This document shows, piece by piece, positions 1 through 8,819 of a stretch of DNA of 64,000 bases (within the stretch, counting starts at the first letter, position 1; each line of letters begins with the position of its first letter). Below the pieces are notes generated by a model. That model saw nothing but the letters and a program-made list of their open reading frames with translations. It did not search any database and was not told where the DNA came from. The DNA lies in contig CAMDRO010000001.1 of NCBI GenBank assembly GCA_945906795.1, positions 62,001-126,000 on the forward strand, in the 5' to 3' direction. The translations under genes were made by a program, and so were the position numbers. The stretch comes from Spirosoma fluviale. Lineage in GTDB: Bacteria; Bacteroidota; Bacteroidia; Cytophagales; Spirosomataceae.

Positions 1-1
1 G

Positions 2-1045
2 CCTGATTTAAAAGAATATGTAAAATATTTAGAGAAAATTTGGGGTACTCATCATTTAACTAATGATGGACCTTTTGTTAAGGAATTAGAATATAAATTA
101 GGTGAGTTTCTTGAAGTAGAGAATTTTATTTTTGTTTCAAATGGTACAATAGCATTACAATTAGCTATCAAAGCTTTAGGGTTAAGTGGAAATATATTAA
201 CTACACCATTTTCTTATTGTGCTACTACTAATGTTTTAATTTGGGAAGGTTGTACTCCCATATTTGTTGACATAGATCCCGTTTCATTAACCGTTAATTC
301 GGCACAAATTAAATCTACTGCACAACTAAATTCAATATCAGGCATTCTTACCACGCATGTCTATGGTAATTGTGGCGATCTTGAAAAACAAGAATTACTT
401 TCCGAAGAAATGGGAATTCCTTTGATTTATGATGGGGCTCATGCCTTTGGTGTAAAATATAAGGGTAAATCGATTTTCAATTATGGTACTGTGAGTACTT
501 GTAGTTTTCATGCAACTAAAGTATTTCACACCATTGAGGGCGGTGCGGTCATGACCAATGACCATAAGCTAGCAGATAAAATTCGAGGTATTAGAAGTTT
601 TGGACATAAAAATGATGATTATTTTGACATTGGCATCAATGGCAAAAATTCGGAATTTCACGCAGCAATGGGATTAGTTAATTTTGATCATTTTTCAAAA
701 ATAAAAAAACACAGAGAAGGAGCTAGTTTACTTTACGATTCTTTATTAAAAGAACCTATTATTAAGTACTTATACAATACAGAATTAGATAGAAATTACA
801 GCTATTATCCCATCATTTTCACGTCAGAAGAGATCTTATTACATGTCACAGAAAAACTTCATGTTAATCAAATTTATCCAAGACGTTATTTTTATCCTTC
901 ATTAAATAACTTGCCTACAGTATCAGGAAATGTGTGCATTAATTCCGAAGATATATCTAGACGTATTTTATGTTTACCATTATCAGCGGACATAACAGAG
1001 CATGATATTATAAAAATATCATCCATTATAATGAGTTCACTTTAA
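2..1045 (+). CDS. DegT/DnrJ/EryC1/StrS-family aminotransferase, 5' truncated
   Basis: PLP-dependent sugar aminotransferase of the DegT/DnrJ/EryC1/StrS family. These enzymes transaminate nucleotide-linked keto sugars during O-antigen or surface polysaccharide synthesis. The frame is open from base 2, so the start lies outside the window; the first in-frame ATG (410) is internal, because the upstream codons already give family sequence (TNDGPFVKELE, then VSNGTIALQLA). The PLP lysine is in SFHATKVFHT (codon 518-520), followed by the typical EGGAV. C-terminal segments (NGKNSEFHAAMG, YPRRYFYPS) also fit. The next gene starts 10 bases downstream, so they are probably co-transcribed. The exact sugar substrate cannot be told from sequence. 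Confidence 0.9.
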   Translation, partial: PDLKEYVKYLEKIWGTHHLTNDGPFVKELEYKLGEFLEVENFIFVSNGTIALQLAIKALGLSGNILTTPFSYCATTNVLIWEGCTPIFVDIDPVSLTVNSAQIKSTAQLNSISGILTTHVYGNCGDLEKQELLSEEMGIPLIYDGAHAFGVKYKGKSIFNYGTVSTCSFHATKVFHTIEGGAVMTNDHKLADKIRGIRSFGHKNDDYFDIGINGKNSEFHAAMGLVNFDHFSKIKKHREGASLLYDSLLKEPIIKYLYNTELDRNYSYYPIIFTSEEILLHVTEKLHVNQIYPRRYFYPSLNNLPTVSGNVCINSEDISRRILCLPLSADITEHDIIKISSIIMSSL

Positions 1046-1055
1046 TTGAATCTCG

Positions 1056-3068
1056 ATGTACTTATTAATTTTTATTTCTTTTATCTTACTGAATTATAAA
1101 ATTTCTTCAAAAGTTTCTAATAAATCATTTGAGGAGATTATGATTTTGGGTTTTTTATTTTATTCATCTAGTATTATACTTACAGGCTATTTATTATCAG
1201 AATTTCATTTTTGGAACTCTAGAATTCTTTGGTCAATAATTCCTTTTTTCTTCTCCTATTTTTTATACATTTTATTTAATAAAAAGATATTCCATTCGGA
1301 TGTCATGAATAAATCTGCTTTTAAAATAACAGGTAGTACGATTCAATCCATACATTTAGAATTTTCTAAAATGGATTTATTTGAAAGAATTATCTTCTCG
1401 ATTCTTTTTTGGACCATTAGTATTCTTACCATAACCCAAGTTTATTTAATTTTCAATAGTCCGCCCAATGAATGGGATAGTATGACTGGGCATTTAAATC
1501 GTATTTTGTATTTTTTAAATCAGGGAACCACTGAACACTTTATAGGTACTAACTTTAATATTGACACTTACCCGAAAAGCTTTTGTTCGATTCAGGTATA
1601 TCCATTTTTAATGGGCGGATACAATGAGCATTTCTTTAAACTACCTAATTTTGGTTCTTTTTGGTTGATTTGCTTTGGTACGTATGGTATTTTAAAACAA
1701 ATGGGAGCTTCTTATAAATCGAGGTTATTGGGTAGTTTAATTGTCTTTTTGTCGCCGAACATAATTATGCAATCTATATTAACAGATACCGATATAGTTT
1801 TGGGAGCATATTTAGTTAGCATAATTTACCTCGTATTAGCTTTTAAAAATACTCAGAGACTTATATATGTGTATTTTTTAGGACTAGCTTTTGGATTAGC
1901 ATTAAGTCATAAAATAACTTTTGTATTTTCATTTTTACCTCTTTTAATTATTTACTTATATTCATTTTATTATAAAGCTGATAATAAACTTGGGTACAAA
2001 TTCAAACACCTATTTTATGCGCATGTTTTAGGTTTAATTTTCTTTGTTGCGCCGACTGGCTATATCGCGAACTACAAGTATTACAATCATCCTATTGGTC
2101 CAGTAGTGGCAACTAAACATCAATCTGTTGAACGTGCTGGTAGTATAAATAATTTAATTATTCAAGGTTCGAGAAATGTAGCGAGGTATTCCCTTGATAT
2201 ATTAAATTTAGATGGATTGAGGAATTGGCCTTTTATTGAAGAAAAGCAAGTATTGTTAAAAGCTAAGTTGGCCAAATTAGACAAATATTTTAATCTAGGT
2301 TTAGAAAAAACAACCGATTATACTATAATCCCATTTCGTTTTAATCGCAGGTTTGAATTTTTTAATGGAAGTCCAATTTTTGGTTCATTTTTTATCTTGT
2401 TGATTTTACCTTCCATTTTCATTTTTTTTAGAAAGTTCAAGCTAAATAATGGGATCTTTTTATTAGCCTTTATTCTTCATTTTTTAACCTTGGCCTATTC
2501 GGCTCCATATGATCCTTGGAAAGGCAGGTATATGATTAGTTCATTGATTTATATTGTTCCATTTTTTGTTTATATAGCTGATTATTATTTTTATAATTCA
2601 ACCAATAGATTAAGCAAATACTTCTTTGTTTTGACGGTTCTTATTATTTCTTTTTCTGCTTTGTCTACAATCGGTTTAAATTTAAGAGCGTTACCATTTG
2701 ATGCATATGGCAAAAAATCTATTTTAAGGTTAAATCGAATTGAAGCTCTTACCGTCTCGAGGCCTGATATTACCTTAGCTTATGAAAATTTCGAAAAATT
2801 AGTACCTATTAATGCTGTTGTAGCTTTAGGGACTATTAATGATGACTATGAGTATCCATTATGGGGAAAAGACTTTAAACGGAAATTAATTCCCATCAAC
2901 CCTTTTGGCGAAGGATTACAAAAAATTCCTAAGGAAGCTCAGTATTTGTTTTTTGCTTCAAGTGTTATTAAACCATTTAAAACAGATATTAGATTAGCAA
3001 CTCATTTGGGCATGACAAAAGGCATTATGGTTCCAGGTGAAGATTATTATTTAAGAAAATTATTTTAA
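1056..3068 (+). CDS. GT-C type membrane glycosyltransferase (family 39-like)
   Basis: Large integral membrane protein of 670 aa with about a dozen hydrophobic segments. After the first membrane segments it carries NEWDSMTGHL (residues 138-147); an acidic residue in this first outer loop is characteristic of GT-C enzymes such as the GT39/PMT/ArnT group, which transfer sugars from lipid-phosphate donors. The last 120 residues look like a soluble extracytoplasmic domain. It follows an aminotransferase for sugar nucleotides, which supports a role in surface glycan or protein glycosylation. The stop codon shares the palindrome TTAA (3065-3068) with the stop of the convergent gene. Acceptor and donor are unknown. 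Confidence 0.75.
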   Translation: MYLLIFISFILLNYKISSKVSNKSFEEIMILGFLFYSSSIILTGYLLSEFHFWNSRILWSIIPFFFSYFLYILFNKKIFHSDVMNKSAFKITGSTIQSIHLEFSKMDLFERIIFSILFWTISILTITQVYLIFNSPPNEWDSMTGHLNRILYFLNQGTTEHFIGTNFNIDTYPKSFCSIQVYPFLMGGYNEHFFKLPNFGSFWLICFGTYGILKQMGASYKSRLLGSLIVFLSPNIIMQSILTDTDIVLGAYLVSIIYLVLAFKNTQRLIYVYFLGLAFGLALSHKITFVFSFLPLLIIYLYSFYYKADNKLGYKFKHLFYAHVLGLIFFVAPTGYIANYKYYNHPIGPVVATKHQSVERAGSINNLIIQGSRNVARYSLDILNLDGLRNWPFIEEKQVLLKAKLAKLDKYFNLGLEKTTDYTIIPFRFNRRFEFFNGSPIFGSFFILLILPSIFIFFRKFKLNNGIFLLAFILHFLTLAYSAPYDPWKGRYMISSLIYIVPFFVYIADYYFYNSTNRLSKYFFVLTVLIISFSALSTIGLNLRALPFDAYGKKSILRLNRIEALTVSRPDITLAYENFEKLVPINAVVALGTINDDYEYPLWGKDFKRKLIPINPFGEGLQKIPKEAQYLFFASSVIKPFKTDIRLATHLGMTKGIMVPGEDYYLRKLF

Positions 3069-4333
3069 GTTTTTTGTTTTTTCTTTTGAGCTGAGGGAAA
3101 CAATATATTGTTTAAAATCAATCTATATCCTGGTGAATTTTTATGTAAACTTAAATCAGTATGCTCTTCATTAACAAAATGCTGATAATCCTCAGGATCA
3201 TGACCTCCTAAGAAGCAAAAGAATCCCTTTCCTAATGTCCCATATAAATATTTTACTTCTTCCATTTTTTGATTTTCAGCGAGTATAATAATATTAGGTT
3301 TAATTTTCGATGTGGAAAATGTGGTTGTTTGTCCCATGAATCCATGAATAATTTTTTCATGATTTTGATTTAACATGGATGGTATCAAATCATTTTTTGA
3401 GGAAAAGTCATTTAACTCAAAATAATCTAAATCCTCTTGGATTTTTCTAGTGGAAAAATTAGGTGAGGCATCGATATCTGAGAATTCGTTGACCCTTGGA
3501 TTGGTGTATATATTAAAATTAGTGAACGCTAATGTTTCTTGATATTTCAAGTTACTATTTATGTTATCTGAAGTAAGATCGCCGTCTAAACTATTTTCAA
3601 TTATATCTAATTCAGAACTTGCTAAAGATATATCAAAAGTGTCTGTCGCCGTACACATTGCAAACATATAACCACCACCTATGATAAATGATTTTAGCAT
3701 TAAGGTGATTTTATTTTTTAAATTTGACACTTTTTTAAATCCATTTGATTTAGCCACATTTCGATCTTCCATTAATTGATTTTGATACCACAATTGATCT
3801 TTTTGAGTAAACATTTTACCCATTTGACCTGTAAAATCTTCATGATGTAAATGTATCCAATCAAATTCTATGAGCCGTCCATTTAATATATCTTGATCAT
3901 ATATTATTTCAAATGGTATTTCAGCATATCTTAAAGCCAACGAGACAGCATCATCCCAAGGAGATGCTGAGGATGGGGAGTATAAAGCTATTCTGGCAAA
4001 TTTATTTAAAATTACAACTTCCGAATTATTTTCAAAAGATTTAAGTTCGTTCACTAATAGATTTACTTCTTGGTCTTTTAGAATCGTACAAGTTATACCT
4101 TGACTCATAATTTTTTCATAAAGATTGTCGTCATAATTAATTAAAAAGGAGCCTCCCAAATAATTTAGGCACCACTTTATTTCATTCTGACCATTTTTCA
4201 AATGATTGTATATAATTCCATACGATTTCAAATGATTTTTTTGTGAATTATCCATAGGTATTAAAATGCTTTTGGCATTTAATACACCTAAATTCAACAT
4301 AAATATGATTAATGGATAAATTAGGTACTTCAT
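3065..4333 (-). CDS. Conserved exported Bacteroidota protein (database label 'asparagine synthetase B')
   Basis: A 422-aa protein with a signal peptide (residues 1-20, ending LNA). From memory of the family, close relatives in Cytophagales are labelled asparagine synthetase B. I see neither an N-terminal nucleophile Cys of a class II glutaminase nor an SGGxDS ATP-pyrophosphatase loop. Recognisable family blocks are WDDAVSLALRYAEIP (126-140), HLHHEDFTG (161-169), a GGGYMFAMCTATD stretch (219-231), and a lysine-rich C-terminus (KKKQKT). The HLHHED and MCTATD blocks could be catalytic or metal-binding, but no activity is known to me. It is divergent from the permease gene with 64 bases between starts. 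Confidence 0.7.
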   Translation of the reverse strand: MKYLIYPLIIFMLNLGVLNAKSILIPMDNSQKNHLKSYGIIYNHLKNGQNEIKWCLNYLGGSFLINYDDNLYEKIMSQGITCTILKDQEVNLLVNELKSFENNSEVVILNKFARIALYSPSSASPWDDAVSLALRYAEIPFEIIYDQDILNGRLIEFDWIHLHHEDFTGQMGKMFTQKDQLWYQNQLMEDRNVAKSNGFKKVSNLKNKITLMLKSFIIGGGYMFAMCTATDTFDISLASSELDIIENSLDGDLTSDNINSNLKYQETLAFTNFNIYTNPRVNEFSDIDASPNFSTRKIQEDLDYFELNDFSSKNDLIPSMLNQNHEKIIHGFMGQTTTFSTSKIKPNIIILAENQKMEEVKYLYGTLGKGFFCFLGGHDPEDYQHFVNEEHTDLSLHKNSPGYRLILNNILFPSAQKKKQKT

Positions 4334-4397
4334 TGGTTTTTCTAAAAGTCAAATATGTAATAAATTGCAATCTAAAATTATAATTTAGGTAACCAAA

Positions 4398-5636
4398 ATG
4401 AATTTAAAAGAAAATGTATTTGAGGGTTTAAGGTCTATAAAAAGTAATTTATTAAGAACGATTTTGACAGCTCTTATTATTTCACTAGGAATAACTTCAT
4501 TAGTTGGCATTTTAACTGCTATCGATGGAATACAAAGCTCTGTGGACAATTCTTTTTCTGGATTAGGGGCTAATTCGTTTGATATTAGAAATAGAGCCGC
4601 TATGCAAATCAGAAGGGAAGGCCAAAAAGAAAAAAAATTCAAAAACATCGATTATCGACAGGCCTATCGCTATAAAGTTTTATTTAAGGAAAAAGGTAAT
4701 GTGTCCTTAAAAACAAATGTTTCATTTAATGCGATTGCAAAATTTCAAAGTAAAAAAACAAATCCCAATTCTAGGTTAATGGCCATAGATGATAATTTTT
4801 TAGACCTTAAGGGATACAAAATTAGTATGGGTAGATCTTTCTCGACTAATGAATATACAAATGCAGCCAATGTGTGTATTTTAGGAGTGGATGTCATTGA
4901 TCAGCTATTTGAAAAAGCAAATCCGATTAATAAAGAAATCATCGTGAGTGGCATGAAAATGAAGGTAATCGGCATATTATCAAAAAAAGGAAATATGATG
5001 GGTGGAGGAGATGATCGCGTAATCATGGTTCCCTTAGAAACTGGTAGAAAAATGGCGGTGGGTCGTCAATTAAACTTTGACATAACTACGTCAACCTTGA
5101 GGATTGTTAATTTTGATGATTTTATGGAAGAGGCTAGAGGTATCATGCGAAAGGTTCGAATGGATCCCATTGGCGGAAATGATTCTTTTTCCATTGATCG
5201 ATCCGATTCGATCGCAAAAAGCTTTGAAAGTATCACATCCACTTTACGAGTAGGAGGTTTTGTAATTGGATTTATTACCCTTTTAGGAGCTGCTATTGCT
5301 TTGATGAATATTATGATGGTTTCTGTTAGTGAGCGTACAAGAGAAATAGGCATAAGAAAATCTTTAGGTGCCACTCCTGGTCGAATTTTGCAACAATTTT
5401 TAATTGAAGCTATTGTTATTTGTCTTATTGGTGGAATAGGAGGGATCATGATGGCAATTCCTATCGGTAATTTAATTGCTCAAGGCATTAGTTCTGGAAA
5501 AGCTAGTTTTATTATTCCTTGGCTATGGATGACTGTTGGTATAATTATTTGTATACTAGTTGGCTTATTTTCAGGAATTTACCCTGCTTATAAGGCTTCA
5601 GAAATGGATCCAGTTGAAGCTTTACGGTACGAATAG
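4398..5636 (+). CDS. ABC transporter permease, MacB/FtsX type
   Basis: Inner-membrane permease of 412 aa with MacB architecture: an N-terminal membrane helix (about 18-42), a periplasmic MacB-PCD domain (about 45-275), then three helices in the FtsX domain (about 283-305, 335-360, 375-400). The coupling region SVSERTREIGIRKSLGATPG and the terminal YPAYKASEMDPVEALRYE are signatures of the LolC/MacB group. Such permeases work with a separate LolD/MacB-type ATPase to drive export or lipoprotein release. No ATPase or membrane-fusion partner is adjacent. The ATPase at 7316 is nearby but lies beyond a tRNA and xylB, so partnership is only a guess. Confidence 0.87.
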   Translation: MNLKENVFEGLRSIKSNLLRTILTALIISLGITSLVGILTAIDGIQSSVDNSFSGLGANSFDIRNRAAMQIRREGQKEKKFKNIDYRQAYRYKVLFKEKGNVSLKTNVSFNAIAKFQSKKTNPNSRLMAIDDNFLDLKGYKISMGRSFSTNEYTNAANVCILGVDVIDQLFEKANPINKEIIVSGMKMKVIGILSKKGNMMGGGDDRVIMVPLETGRKMAVGRQLNFDITTSTLRIVNFDDFMEEARGIMRKVRMDPIGGNDSFSIDRSDSIAKSFESITSTLRVGGFVIGFITLLGAAIALMNIMMVSVSERTREIGIRKSLGATPGRILQQFLIEAIVICLIGGIGGIMMAIPIGNLIAQGISSGKASFIIPWLWMTVGIIICILVGLFSGIYPAYKASEMDPVEALRYE

Positions 5637-5712
5637 ATAAGTTTATCTTTCCTTAATTTTTGTAAAAGCGGATTTGAAAAGCTACTTTTGCAATGCAAAT
5701 TTTAATTTATTT

Positions 5713-5796
5713 GCCCAGATGGCGGAATTGGTAGACGCGCTGGTCTCAAACACCCGTGGGTGCAAGCCCGTGCCGGTTCGACTCCGGCTCTGGGTA
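5713..5796 (+). tRNA. tRNA-Leu (anticodon CAA)
   Basis: An 84-nt class II tRNA. The acceptor strands GCCCAGA and TCTGGGT pair, with G-U at 1-72. The D arm holds GGTAGA, the anticodon loop is CTCAAAC (anticodon CAA), the variable arm folds as GGGT-GCAA-GCCC, and the T arm is GCCGG-TTCGACT-CCGGC. The discriminator base is A and CCA is not encoded. The anticodon stem CTGGT/ACCCG has one U-C mismatch (28-42). A strong hairpin follows within three bases. A short open frame across this region is not a gene. Confidence 0.95.
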
Positions 5797-5798
5797 CA

Positions 5799-5830
5799 GC
5801 CTCTCAAGAAATTGAGAGGCTTTGCCTTTT
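5799..5830 (+). terminator. Rho-independent terminator after tRNA-Leu
   Basis: Perfect 9-bp stem GCCTCTCAA / TTGAGAGGC (5799-5807 and 5812-5820) with a GAAA loop, followed by a T-rich stretch TTTGCCTTTT. It begins two bases after the tRNA 3' end and reaches the stop codon of the convergent xylulokinase gene. Confidence 0.88.
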
Positions 5831-7307
5831 ATAACATATTCGAAAGTTCTAATTTCCATTTTTCGTAATATTCAAACGTTTTGTTTTTGTTTTGATCTGG
5901 TAAAACTTCAGACAGTACTTTAATTGAATTGATGCCTTCTTGTACCGAATTATAATACATTGAGCCAATACCAGCGCCTAAAGCAGCCCCATATGCTCCA
6001 TCGGATTCTAAAAGCTGAATGGGGACATTGGAGGCATTAACGATTGTAGAAGTAAAAATGGAACTTAAATACATGTTTGAAAATCCGGCCTTTATCTTTT
6101 GTGGAATGATGCCCGATGAACTTAATAAATCTAAACCATAAACCATTGAAAATGCTATTCCTTCTTGGACTGACCTAGATATTTCATTATTTTGATGTCT
6201 ATTAAAATCTAAATTCCGGAAACTTCCGCCAATAATTTTATTATTAAATATTCTTTCTGCCCCATTTCCATAAGGGAAACATAGTAAACCTTTGGATCCT
6301 ATTTCTGAATTAGAAGCATAATTATTTAGGTCGGTATAACTATTGTTTGGGAAAAAATTATCTTTTAACCATCGATTTAGAATTCCTGTTCCATTAATGC
6401 ACATCAATACACCAATTCTACGTAATTCTTTAGAGTAATTTACATGTGCAAATGAATTAACTCTACAATTAGGATCATATTTCAACTCAGAACTAATCCC
6501 ATATATAACACCTGAAGTTCCCGCTGTGGTAGCTATTTCACCTGGTTCTACTACGCCAAGTGATAATGCATTATTAGGTTGATCTCCAGCTTTGTAGGTA
6601 ACTTGTACATTTTTGGATAAGCCTAATTCTACAGCTACATCTTCACTTATTTGACCATGATTTTCGAAAACTTGTCTAATTTTTGGAAATAAGGAAATGT
6701 CAAATTTATAATAAGCCAACAAATCTTTTGAAATTTCATTGTTATTAAAATCCCAAAATATTCCCTCTGATAAAGCAGATATAGTGGTTGTTAATTCATT
6801 GGTAAATTGATAAGAAATGTAATCCCCTGGTAAAAGAACATGATTAATTTGATCATATATGTGAGGTTCATTATCTTTCACCCAAGCCAACTTTGAAGCG
6901 GTAAAGTTTCCTGGGGAGTTTAATAGATTTTTTAATGTTTTTTCCTTTCCTAAAATTTCAAATGCATGATCGCCAATACTAGATGCTCTAGAATCGCACC
7001 ATATTATTGATGGTCGTAAAACTTGTTTATCTTTATCTAAAATAACTAAGCCATGCATTTGATAAGAAATTCCAATGGCCAAAATGTCTAATGGATTATA
7101 TTTTTGGGTAGCATTAGCCATTTTGATTACTTGCTTAACACAATACCACCAATGCTCCGGATTTTGCTCTGCAAAACCTGGAGAAACAGAAATAATTTCA
7201 TTCTCGGTTTCTGGAAAAGAACAAGTATGAATTATTTTTTTTGTAGAGGCGTCTACTACACTCAATTTTATAGATGAGGTGCCAACATCAATGCCACATA
7301 AAAGCAT
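5829..7307 (-). CDS. xylB: Xylulokinase (FGGY family)
   Basis: Phosphorylates D-xylulose to D-xylulose 5-phosphate in the cytoplasm, feeding the pentose phosphate pathway. The 492-aa length is typical of FGGY kinases. The N-terminal phosphate loop is GIDVGTSSIK (5-14), the MHG motif seen in xylulokinases is at 84-86, and the likely catalytic base is D242 in KAGDQPNNA. The adenosine motif region GTSG follows. No xylose isomerase is beside it, so it may serve xylulose made elsewhere. Its start codon is only 8 bases from the divergent ABC ATPase start, so its promoter must overlap that gene. Another FGGY substrate is possible, but the MHG and GDQ motifs favour xylulose. Confidence 0.87.
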   Translation of the reverse strand: MLLCGIDVGTSSIKLSVVDASTKKIIHTCSFPETENEIISVSPGFAEQNPEHWWYCVKQVIKMANATQKYNPLDILAIGISYQMHGLVILDKDKQVLRPSIIWCDSRASSIGDHAFEILGKEKTLKNLLNSPGNFTASKLAWVKDNEPHIYDQINHVLLPGDYISYQFTNELTTTISALSEGIFWDFNNNEISKDLLAYYKFDISLFPKIRQVFENHGQISEDVAVELGLSKNVQVTYKAGDQPNNALSLGVVEPGEIATTAGTSGVIYGISSELKYDPNCRVNSFAHVNYSKELRRIGVLMCINGTGILNRWLKDNFFPNNSYTDLNNYASNSEIGSKGLLCFPYGNGAERIFNNKIIGGSFRNLDFNRHQNNEISRSVQEGIAFSMVYGLDLLSSSGIIPQKIKAGFSNMYLSSIFTSTIVNASNVPIQLLESDGAYGAALGAGIGSMYYNSVQEGINSIKVLSEVLPDQNKNKTFEYYEKWKLELSNML

Positions 7308-7315
7308 AATTAGAT

Positions 7316-8071
7316 ATGTTAAAAATTAGAATAAAAAATCATAGGGTTAATAACCACTTTCAGTTATCTAATATAAGAATAAATGTTTTACCGAGAGAAG
7401 TATTTTCATTAATTGGAAAAAGCGGAAGCGGTAAAAGTACTTTAGCTAAAATTGCTGTAGGATTATTACAAACTAAATTATGTAGTATTATTATCAACGG
7501 AGAAGAATTAAATGATCTTAACGAGAGGTTAATTCCTCAATTTTTTAAGGCTGGATATTTGCCACAAAACTTACATTTAAAACCTTTTCATACGGTACTA
7601 GATTTTTTGAATATTATTTTTCAAAAATCTATTTCGCCTCAAAAAGAAATTAACAAATATGTTAAGATTTTTCATTTGCAAAAAATATTATATACTCAAG
7701 TGACCAATTTGTCAGGTGGCGAAAAACAAAAATTGGGTATTTTAAATGCAATTAGTGAACCCATTGAATATTTAGTATTAGATGAACCATTTAGTCAATT
7801 AGACACAGAACAAAAGTTGGAATTTGCGTCTATCATTAAAGAGATTATCGAAATAAAAAATATCCCTTGCCTATTAATAAGCCATGATTTGTCAGATGTT
7901 TTAAAACTTAGTCATTCCATAGGAATTATTAATCAAGGAAAAATCATCTTAAATGGAGATATTCAAAAATTAGTAAATAGTCAGAATAAAACAGTTATTA
8001 ATTTAAAAAATGCTTTGTTTCATTGGCACGATTCGAATCACTTTATTATTGAAAATTTGAAAAAGCTTTAA
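7316..8071 (+). CDS. ABC transporter ATP-binding protein, orphan
   Basis: A single nucleotide-binding domain of 251 aa. Walker A is GKSGSGKST (34-42), the Q-loop LPQN (82-85), the signature LSGGE (132-136), Walker B YLVLDEP (152-158), and the switch His is H190. No permease is next to it, so the transported substrate is unknown. The C-terminal 40 residues after NQGKIILNGD look like a small extension. The gene starts 8 bases from the divergent xylB start, and its 3' end overlaps the convergent tatD gene by 26 bases. It may serve a permease elsewhere, such as the MacB-like one at 4398, but nothing here shows it. Confidence 0.85.
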   Translation: MLKIRIKNHRVNNHFQLSNIRINVLPREVFSLIGKSGSGKSTLAKIAVGLLQTKLCSIIINGEELNDLNERLIPQFFKAGYLPQNLHLKPFHTVLDFLNIIFQKSISPQKEINKYVKIFHLQKILYTQVTNLSGGEKQKLGILNAISEPIEYLVLDEPFSQLDTEQKLEFASIIKEIIEIKNIPCLLISHDLSDVLKLSHSIGIINQGKIILNGDIQKLVNSQNKTVINLKNALFHWHDSNHFIIENLKKL

Positions 8072-8819
8072 ATTTCAACGCATTATTTGTAGTAATTTTT
8101 ATGATTTCGTCCACATGGACCTCAAATAAATCAGCCAGTTTTTGCGCAATTAATTTTAAGTATCGTGGATGGTTTGATTTTCCTCTAAATGGGACGGGCG
8201 TTAAATAGGGGGAATCTGTTTCTAAAACTATATAGCTTAAGTCGACATGCCTTATACTTTCAAATAGATTTGTGTTTTTGTACGTAATTACTCCTCCAAT
8301 TCCAAGTGAATAGCCTAATTGAGTCAGTCTTGTAGCCTCAGATGCGTCTCCTGAAAAGCAATGGATTATCCCCGTTAATTGATCATACTCTTTCATAGAA
8401 AGTATCGAAATTAAGTCGGCATAAGCTTTTCTACAATGTATATCCACCCAAATATTTTCTTCTAACGCCCAATGACATTGTGTTTTAAAGGCATCTATTT
8501 GTTCATTTTTATGGGTAATATCCCAATAATAATCTAAGCCAATTTCACCAACAGCTAAAAATTTCGAGTTGCTTAAAAATGATTTTAATATGACTAATTG
8601 TTCTATATAATCTGTTTTTACGTACGTTGGGTGCAAACCTATCATAGGCTTACAAAGCATTGGGTACGATGTTGACAATTTCAATAAAAAATCTAATGTT
8701 TGAACGTCACAATTAGGCAACCAGACTTCTTTGATTCCTGCATCAATAATTTGTTTTATATTAGATTCAATATCATTGGTAAATATATTATCATACAAAT
8801 GTGCGTGCGTATCTATCAT
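8046..8819 (-). CDS. tatD: TatD-family metal-dependent hydrolase/DNase
   Basis: TIM-barrel amidohydrolase-superfamily enzyme of 257 aa; TatD/YcfH members are metal-dependent 3'-5' DNases or phosphodiesterases. Metal-ligand positions are all present: H5 and H7 (DTHAHLYD), E92 (VGEIGLDYYW), H128 (DIHCRKA), H153 (IIHCFSG) and D202 (ETDSPYLTP). The start overlaps the stop of the upstream deacetylase gene by four bases (ATGA), so the two are translationally coupled. Paralogues YcfH and YjjV share these motifs, so the symbol is a family-level one. Confidence 0.87.
   Translation of the reverse strand: MIDTHAHLYDNIFTNDIESNIKQIIDAGIKEVWLPNCDVQTLDFLLKLSTSYPMLCKPMIGLHPTYVKTDYIEQLVILKSFLSNSKFLAVGEIGLDYYWDITHKNEQIDAFKTQCHWALEENIWVDIHCRKAYADLISILSMKEYDQLTGIIHCFSGDASEATRLTQLGYSLGIGGVITYKNTNLFESIRHVDLSYIVLETDSPYLTPVPFRGKSNHPRYLKLIAQKLADLFEVHVDEIIKITTNNALKFKAFSNFQ

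Noticed and set aside
5066..5449. 127-codon open frame antisense to the permease gene
   Set aside because: Complete overlap with a recognised gene, no family resemblance, low-complexity translation.
5674..5868. Short open frame spanning the tRNA-Leu
   Set aside because: Its middle is the tRNA itself and its end is the terminator and xylB; no coding evidence.
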